A DNA stretch of 64,000 nucleotides from Sapria himalayana (taxonomy: Eukaryota > Streptophyta > Magnoliopsida > Malpighiales > Rafflesiaceae): positions 1,782,501 to 1,846,500 of the forward strand of contig JAREIK010017918.1 in assembly GCA_029783825.1 (NCBI GenBank), read 5' to 3'. A program made the position numbers and the translations under genes. The notes under the pieces are model-generated. The model worked only from the letters and a program-made list of their open reading frames with translations. It was not told the DNA's origin and did not search any database. This document shows, piece by piece, positions 58,480 to 64,000 of this stretch (position 1 is the stretch's first letter; each line of letters begins with the position of its first letter).

Positions 58480-58941
58480 TTGCTAGTAGGATATTCTGAT
58501 TCTGACTATGCAGGAGATGTTGACAGTAGACGGTCTATGACTGGTTATGTCTTCACTCTATGTGGTTCTATAGTTAGCTGGAAAGCCACACTGTATTCTT
58601 CTGTTACTTTATCTTCTATTGAAGCAGAGTATATGGCTCTGACTGAAGCTACGAAGGAAGGGATATGGCTGAAAGGTTTTCTCAAGGACATTGGTCTTTA
58701 TGAAGAGGTTGAGACAATTTTCTGTGACAACCTCAGTACTATTTGTTTAGCAAAAGACCAAGTGCATCATGAAACGACAAAGCACATTGATGTGCGATAT
58801 CATTTCCTTCGATCTGAGAAGAGGGTACAGGTAAAGAAGATTGTAACTTTTGATAATCCAGCTGACATGTTTACCAAACCTGTTACTCTAAATAAGCTAA
58901 GACATTGTCTTGACTTACTGAACATATCAAATCAGATGTAG
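58480..58941 (+). pseudogene. copia RNase H
   Basis: 153-codon open frame with GYSDSDYAGDVDSRRSMTGY, SSIEAEYMALTEATKEGIWL, CDNLSTICLAKD, KHIDVRYHFLR and DMFTKPV, the full copia RNase H set with its catalytic Asp and Glu residues. The stop at 58939 is the natural end of pol. Confidence 0.93.
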
Positions 58942-58998
58942 TCCTTTTGGACTAACTGTTTATAGAGAGTGTATCTCTATCTGTATGCAAAACAAATT

Positions 58999-59009
58999 AA
59001 GGTGGAGAT
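58999..59009 (+). other. copia polypurine tract
   Basis: AAGGTGGAGAT immediately before the 3' LTR start. Confidence 0.85.
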
Positions 59010-59586
59010 TGTTGTATATGAAATTTGTTTTTATTTAATAATCTGTTTGAATAACAAAATGTTTTTCTGTTTTAATATTTTTATGTAAGTGCAGGAAAGG
59101 AAATATTAAAAGCCCGAGGATGCAGTAGTAGCACAATAACGGAGGTCCCACTGTCCGGTCAGCAAGCCGAAATTTTTGGAGCAGAGCATAAACCATTCCA
59201 TGATCCAACCCACTGCGGTTAAATGAACCGGATGTTATTTTTTAATATAAAATGATTTGTAATTTTATTTTTCGGGTGGCTGTTTTTGACTCGTGGGACT
59301 GTTCATCATTCATCTCTTCTCTCTGCGTGAATTTTCGCGACTGCTGTGTGCTGCATACTGTAAGACGTTTTCATTTTGGTTTTAATCTGTAATGCATATG
59401 CATTTTCTCGTGGATGTAGATAGTCGTACTGAGCGACTAGCGAACCACGTTATTTTCGGTGTTGATTTTCTCGTTTTTGATTCTGTCGTGGATGCTTGAG
59501 AACTTGAGATTATATTGCTTGTTTTTCTGTGTTTTCTGTTGTTTCTGTTTTTAATCTCACTACCGTGGAAGTGAAATTACCCAATA
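59010..59586 (+). repeat. copia 3' LTR
   Basis: Begins TGTTGTATATG directly after the purine run GGTGGAGAT and ends ACCCAATA (the canonical CA end has mutated to TA). Followed by the GAGAA duplication. Confidence 0.95.
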
Positions 59587-59599
59587 GAGAAATAAGGAC

Positions 59600-60180
59600 G
59601 AGCAATTCAAAAACTTTTTAAATGTTTTGTGGAAGTTGGAGGGAGGTGTACATTTTATTTTTTAAAGCGTTAACATAAATGCCACATTCTATGAATTTAA
59701 TGAAAGATATCATTAGTAGAAAGAATAAGTTTGAGACTTATTGAATATTAAATATGAAAGAGAAGTGTAGTGCTATCATATAATTAAACTTCCAATAATT
59801 TTGAAGATTAAACCTTGGTGAGATAACTCCAGCCACCCTCTCACTTCAAAAGGCTAATCATTCTATCATAATTTCTAGTAGAGTGATTCAAGATATTTTA
59901 GTGAAAGTGAGCAAGTTTATTTTGTTATGCTTGATATAGAGAATGATTAGTTTGCTCTTTTAATCTTGGGACAACTATGTTTACCCATTATATAGGTATT
60001 AATTGATGTCAAAAAGAGAAAATTCATGCTTTGAGTGGAAGAAAAGTAAGTAAAATTTAACCTTTACAAGGATCTATAGAATCTAGATTTTAGTAAAGAT
60101 TATTGGAGAATAGATAGCCTATTATTTACCACAACTAGATAGAAGGTGAATTTTAGATGGAAGGAATTCATAAAAGAGAG
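59600..60180 (+). pseudogene. Athila-like protease remnant, copy IV
   Basis: Broken frames read SIIISSRVIQDILVKVSKFI and, after a shift, a piece matching the copy I protease at 4560-4690, ending LIDVKK-like near 60010. Stops intervene. Confidence 0.6.
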
Positions 60181-60239
60181 TTGGCCTCAGAAAATGGAGA
60201 AAACAACAAAGTTTCTAAACCATAGCTCAAAGAAAATGA

Positions 60240-61970
60240 TAAAAATTAAGTCATAACCAATTCCTAGTGCTGCAACTTTGTATTATAGAAAGTTTTTCTA
60301 AGTTGTGGCAACCCTAGAACCATGACATCTTGCTAACAAAGCCAAAAGAAAAGCCATGATAATTCTCATTACCATGACTTTATATTACGAATAGTTTTTT
60401 TCAATCATGGTAACACCATGACATTTTGCTCATAAAGTCAAAGCTAAAGCCATGACTATTCCTTGTACAATTATTTTGTATTATAGAGAATTTAAGTACC
60501 AGTCATTATCATTCTCAGCACAATGACATTTGTGCTCCATAAGATATCCAAAGAGATGACAAAACAATAACCTCAATTTTATTTCGTGACTTTTAACTTA
60601 AAAAATATCAAACAAATCCCCAAAGTATATAAGCTACACTTAGAAAAAAAAAGAAAAATAGAGAGAGAGAGAGAGAGAGAAGAAGAAGAAGGGGAAATGA
60701 TCCATGCATGTCCTAGGGGATGCATTACCAAGCACAATTAAAAATAAAATACAAGGCAAATAACCAACATCAATTTGAATTAGAGTTTTATGCTTAAAAA
60801 TTATTTTGGACACTCAATAGGAATCATAGAATTAATGAAATGCCTTCCCACTTATCTAATATAATTTTATCCCCAATGTCAAGTTAAATTGAATTATAGG
60901 GTTGGTAATATATTTGTGTTGTGGTAAATATTTAAATTTATGAGTTTAAGTTTCTCTTAATATTATGTTTGGATATTAATAGATATGGGTATAAAATTTA
61001 ATGAATATGTCAATTTATGCAAGTTGGTTGTGGAGGAAAATGATAGGTAAGTTATATGATACACTCATGCACGTTGAATAAAATAAAATGAAAACCCTTT
61101 TAATCTTAATAGGTGAGATACACCAAGGTGTGATAATCCAAAATTAAGGTATATTAATTATTATGAGCATGGTTCTCATAAAGTCAAAGTATGAACATAT
61201 TAAAAATCAATATATTACGTACTATCTAGAATAACTAATTTTAGAGTAATATGAGGGTTAAGTAGAATATCTTTCCTATTAGTTTTACTATGGTATGTGA
61301 GCCATGAGTCAGTTATAGTGGATGGAAATATGTATATCGCAAGATACACACAAGTTGCGATGATACCAAGACTCATAAGATGTATATTTAATTATCATGA
61401 GTATGATACCTACAAAGCCAAAAGCACAAATAAAATTAATATCATATTTACCTAAAAAAAATAAAAGTACATATAAAAATAAATCATCAAGGATAGTTGA
61501 TATATTACCTAAAAAAATAGATATGATAAAGACTCTTGCATGGAATAATTTGTCACTTTGGTATTAAAATATTGATGGGACAATTACTAGGAGATCATCC
61601 TTAGTAATGATGGTCTAATAGATAATGGCTGCCTTGTATGAAAAGAGAAGGCATGTGAGTTTTTTCATAATAATCCATCCTTTGTCTAACAAGAGTTTGA
61701 TATTGAATAAATATCGAGAAACATCATTATGAATAAGTATGCCTATCAACCCTATAGTATTAATATACTCCCTAAGACTATGTACATATATTTAACTTGT
61801 ATAATTATTAGTTCAATATTAATTGGTTGAATTGTTAATATAATCTATATGGCATCAATATCTAGACTTATATCCATTTTAATACTTGTATAACTTATAT
61901 ACTTGCATAGCTGGGTTTAACGAGAGATTCTCACTCAACCATATTTTATGATCATGTCAATTAACTATGA
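60240..61970 (+). mobile_element. Athila-like LTR, copy IV
   Basis: Repeated CATGAC(T)...TATTATAG words (60320-60460) and a later part (61130-61460) that aligns with 1130-1500 (AAATT.AGGTATATTAATTATT, ATGAGTATGATACCTA). It follows the copy IV protease remnant directly, so intervening internal sequence is missing. A GA run (60660-60690) lies inside. Confidence 0.5.
60660..60692. repeat. GA/GAA microsatellite
   Basis: GAGAGA run followed by AGAAGAAGAAG. Confidence 0.9.
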
Positions 61971-62424
61971 GTCTTGGTATCATGGCAAAGATACAACACC
62001 CTTCAATTAGCAAGTATGGTGATTGACCATGATAATGCACTCACACACATGTAAATGAGATGCCACTATACATATACAACATAATGTGCCAATTCACTAT
62101 AATGTCATGCCACAAATTATTAAACAACCATAAAACCCATTTTCATTATGCACCTCGCATCTTGGACAACTACATCACATGCATATAACTTCCAACCATA
62201 TTCAATTTTAATACACATAATAAGCCAATACACTGATCAAAATCACTTCATGCATATAGAGATATTTATATCGCATAGTTATTATGTTATAAGGTTTGAC
62301 ATATATGTGTATTTAATAAATTCTGTCAAGAATTGGGCAGCCTCCAAATCCTATTTCAATTATAAAAGTTTCATTGTAATTTATATTTTTTAAAGATATT
62401 TCTTTCCAATAGATTATTACCATA
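61971..62424. other. AT-rich stretch without recognised gene
   Basis: The open + frame at 62148-62393 (81 codons) has no family signature and is not called a gene. Confidence 0.4.
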
Positions 62425-62427
62425 TAA

Positions 62428-62760
62428 GAGCATCTCCAACTCACACTCTATTTCTTTATTTTTAGCTATTTTAGTTAGCTAAACACAAAAATTCTCTCCC
62501 ACCCACTCTCTATTTCCTAGTTTACTCAAATTGGTAAAAAAATGTGGAGAGCCATTTGAGCTTTCTAAATTTTCTCTCAACCTTTTTTTCTCTCTATCTC
62601 TCTCTATATATATGTTTGACTTTTTAAAAATTATTGGAAGTTAGGTGTAAGATAGAAAGTGTGGTTGGAGTGTATTCTAAAAAATTACTAGCTAAAGTAG
62701 TAAATTTAATATTTAAATATATTTTGAGTAGCTATTTTGTTAAGTGTGGTTGGAGATCTC
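62428..62760. mobile_element. PIF/Harbinger-type (Tourist-like) MITE
   Basis: Left end GAGCATCTCCAACTCACAC and right end, reverse-complemented, GAGATCTCCAACCACACT; each is flanked by TAA (62425-62427, 62761-62763), the 3-bp duplication typical of the superfamily. 333 bp, no coding capacity, AT-rich centre. A second inner copy of GTGTGGTTGGAGTG lies near 62659. Confidence 0.85.
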
Positions 62761-62763
62761 TAA

Positions 62764-63130
62764 GTCCTTACTTATAAATTTGAATCACCTCATTTAGGTC
62801 ACAATGATGTCATAACTTTAGGAAAAGTCATGACGTTAGGAAAATTAGTAACTTAATAAAAAGTTATGCCTTAAGAAAATTTTTCATATCTAAGATGAAA
62901 AGCTACATCCATGAAAAAAGTCATGGAATCCAAAAAGAGAACAATTTTATAGCTAAAGTAAAAGGCCATATCTTTCAAGAAAAAAGTTATGATTTTAGAA
63001 AAAATCACAAATATATAGAAAGAAAGTCATGAATTTAAGAAAAAATCATAACATAAGAACAATGTTGTAGGTAGCAACACATTTTATGACTTTTTTGATA
63101 TGTCATAACTCCAAAAAAGTAATTTCACAA
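62764..63130 (+). repeat. CATGAC-rich repeat with 18-bp periodicity
   Basis: Four 18-bp units (62810-62827, 62828-62845, 62846-62863, 62864-62881) of the type TCATGACGTTAGGAAAAT, continuing in looser form to about 63060. The core word matches that of the Athila-like LTRs, so it may be a fragment of them. Confidence 0.6.
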
Positions 63131-63189
63131 ACTCAAGTATCAGTATATTATGTATCAACCCCAAATTTGAGCCACTCCTGACTATATGT

Positions 63190-63272
63190 CTTTAATTATT
63201 CTAGCTTTGTTTCATCTTCAGAGAATGTAGGAAATCTTTTTGTTGAATTTAAATTTTACCTAGGTATTTACA
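63190..63272 (-). mobile_element. Tekay/Del LTR stub
   Basis: The minus strand has AGGGGGGATGAA followed by TGTAAATACC, a polypurine tract and LTR start like those at 33241-33262. The LTR is lost soon to the left. Confidence 0.5.
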
Positions 63273-63325
63273 TTCATCCCCCCTAAAAAAATTTCAACCA
63301 TAAAATTCACATACATATACTTTCA

Positions 63326-63366
<41 letters not shown>

Positions 63367-63770
63367 GCCATTATTAATATCGAAGGACTAGAACATCCTT
63401 TCATTTGCAAATAAGAAAGGATAATTAGCATCCTTTCAATTCACATATATTGTTTATCTATGGCATCCGCCCCAAATAAACTATTCACTTTTACTAGTCT
63501 CGTAGTATTGTCTCATTAAATTTTATTCTTGATTATCCATGATGCACTCTGGCCCCTTCTCAAAAGTTCAATTAACATTAACCATGATCTCCCCCCTTCC
63601 AATCCACCATGTGGGTCAAGCTTGGAGTGTACATTTAGAGCATATATACATGGAATGCTACATGAACACTCAATAAGCTTGGTGGTAAATCCAATCTGCA
63701 AGCTATCATGTCTACCCTCTCAAGTACTTCGAATGATCCAATACATCTCTCATTGATAATTTTCCATGCT
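63273..63770 (-). pseudogene. Tekay/Del integrase C-terminal fragment
   Basis: Aligns with 33244-33720 of the larger Tekay/Del element: the polypurine and leader part, GACTAGTAAAAG words, and broken minus-strand frames for the integrase C-terminus (KLSMRDVLDHSKYLR). Cut at 63770 by the hAT end. A CA microsatellite lies at 63334-63361. Confidence 0.65.
63334..63361. repeat. CA microsatellite
   Basis: About 14 CA units. Confidence 0.95.
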
Positions 63771-64000
63771 TAGAGGTGTCAAACAGGCTGGGCGGTCCTA
63801 TTCAGCACTGCCTTGCCTAGCATGGCACGGTTTGGAACCATGCATTGGGCTGGGCCAGGCTGCCCTTTGGCATGATTCATGTCGTGTTGGGCTATCATGA
63901 ACTATTTTAAGCTAGACACGACATGTGTGCCTAGCCTTACGGCATGATAAACCAACCTAGCTGATCTTCCGACGGGATCCCTGTCGGATGGTCATTCGGG
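63771..64000. mobile_element. hAT element end, cut by the window
   Basis: Starts TAGAGGTGTCAAACAGGC, nearly the terminus of the complete hAT, and continues GC-rich with GGCACGG, TGGGCTGGGCC and GCATGG words. It interrupts the Tekay/Del fragment right after TCCATGCT (63763-63770), the expected left target duplication. The rest lies beyond the window. Confidence 0.8.

Larger units (their letters stand above)
54184..59586 (+). mobile_element. Complete Ty1/copia retrotransposon
   Basis: Two LTRs of 577 bp each (54184-54760 and 59010-59586), with no length difference, flanked by GAGAA on both sides (54179-54183 and 59587-59591). Primer-binding site, gag, protease, integrase, RT, RNase H and polypurine tract follow in copia order. 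A hand count gives about 43 mismatches between LTRs (about 92.5% identity). Pol and gag carry stops, a frameshift and an AT-rich insertion, so it is not autonomous. It sits beside the right LTR of the Athila-like copy III. Confidence 0.95.

Overview
This is nuclear DNA of a land plant, most likely an angiosperm with a repeat-rich, AT-rich genome. The species cannot be read from the sequence. The evidence is plant-type LTR retrotransposons (Ty1/copia, Ty3/gypsy of Athila and Tekay/Del type), a plant-type hAT transposon, two probable MITEs, and exons of a nuclear gene for an EngB-type GTPase with GT/AG introns. No bacterial or organellar gene order, rRNA, tRNA or CRISPR array was seen. Almost everything is transposon in several nested layers.

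Layout. 1-380: purine-rich GAT/GAA tract and a near-perfect 30-bp hairpin. 381-4720: decayed Athila-like gypsy element (LTR, primer-binding site, gag, protease). 6050-9200: decayed minus-strand copia. 9796-15545: three exons of an EngB/YsxC-like GTPase gene on the + strand. The 5.4-kb intron between exons 1 and 2 holds a small GC-rich hAT derivative (10246-10614) and a structurally complete hAT transposon (11219-14881) with an open 707-residue transposase and a perfect 8-bp target duplication. 16068-21055: a second minus-strand copia remnant carrying a GC-rich hAT relic and a Mutator-like MITE. 21095-23270: a broken minus-strand copy of the same hAT family. 23340-31060: Athila-like sequence with 72-bp repeats and a 450-bp tandem duplication in its LTR.

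31085-48560 is a nest of copia-type LTRs ('family X') and associated repeats. It is interrupted by a near-complete minus-strand Tekay/Del gypsy element (31680-39616), a 1.1-kb segment with a long CT tract, and a minus-strand copia RT/RNase H fragment (about 42850-44560). A + strand copia remnant with recognisable primer-binding site, gag, RT and RNase H lies at 44922-47935. 48870-54155 is a minus-strand Athila-like copy that shows no pol. 54184-59586 is a complete but mutated copia element with two 577-bp LTRs and a GAGAA duplication. 59600-61970 is another Athila-like remnant, 62428-62760 a PIF/Harbinger-type MITE, 63190-63770 a Tekay/Del 3' fragment, and 63771-64000 the end of a further hAT element cut by the window edge.

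The only coding units with a plausible functional reading are the hAT transposase (open, with DDE residues, CxxH motif and dimerisation region present) and the EngB-like exons (one in-frame stop and one changed motif residue). No previously undescribed multi-gene system was found. The most notable items are the intact-looking hAT in a host-gene intron, the dated insertion nest, the tandem-repeat architecture inside the Athila-like family, and the isolated hairpin.
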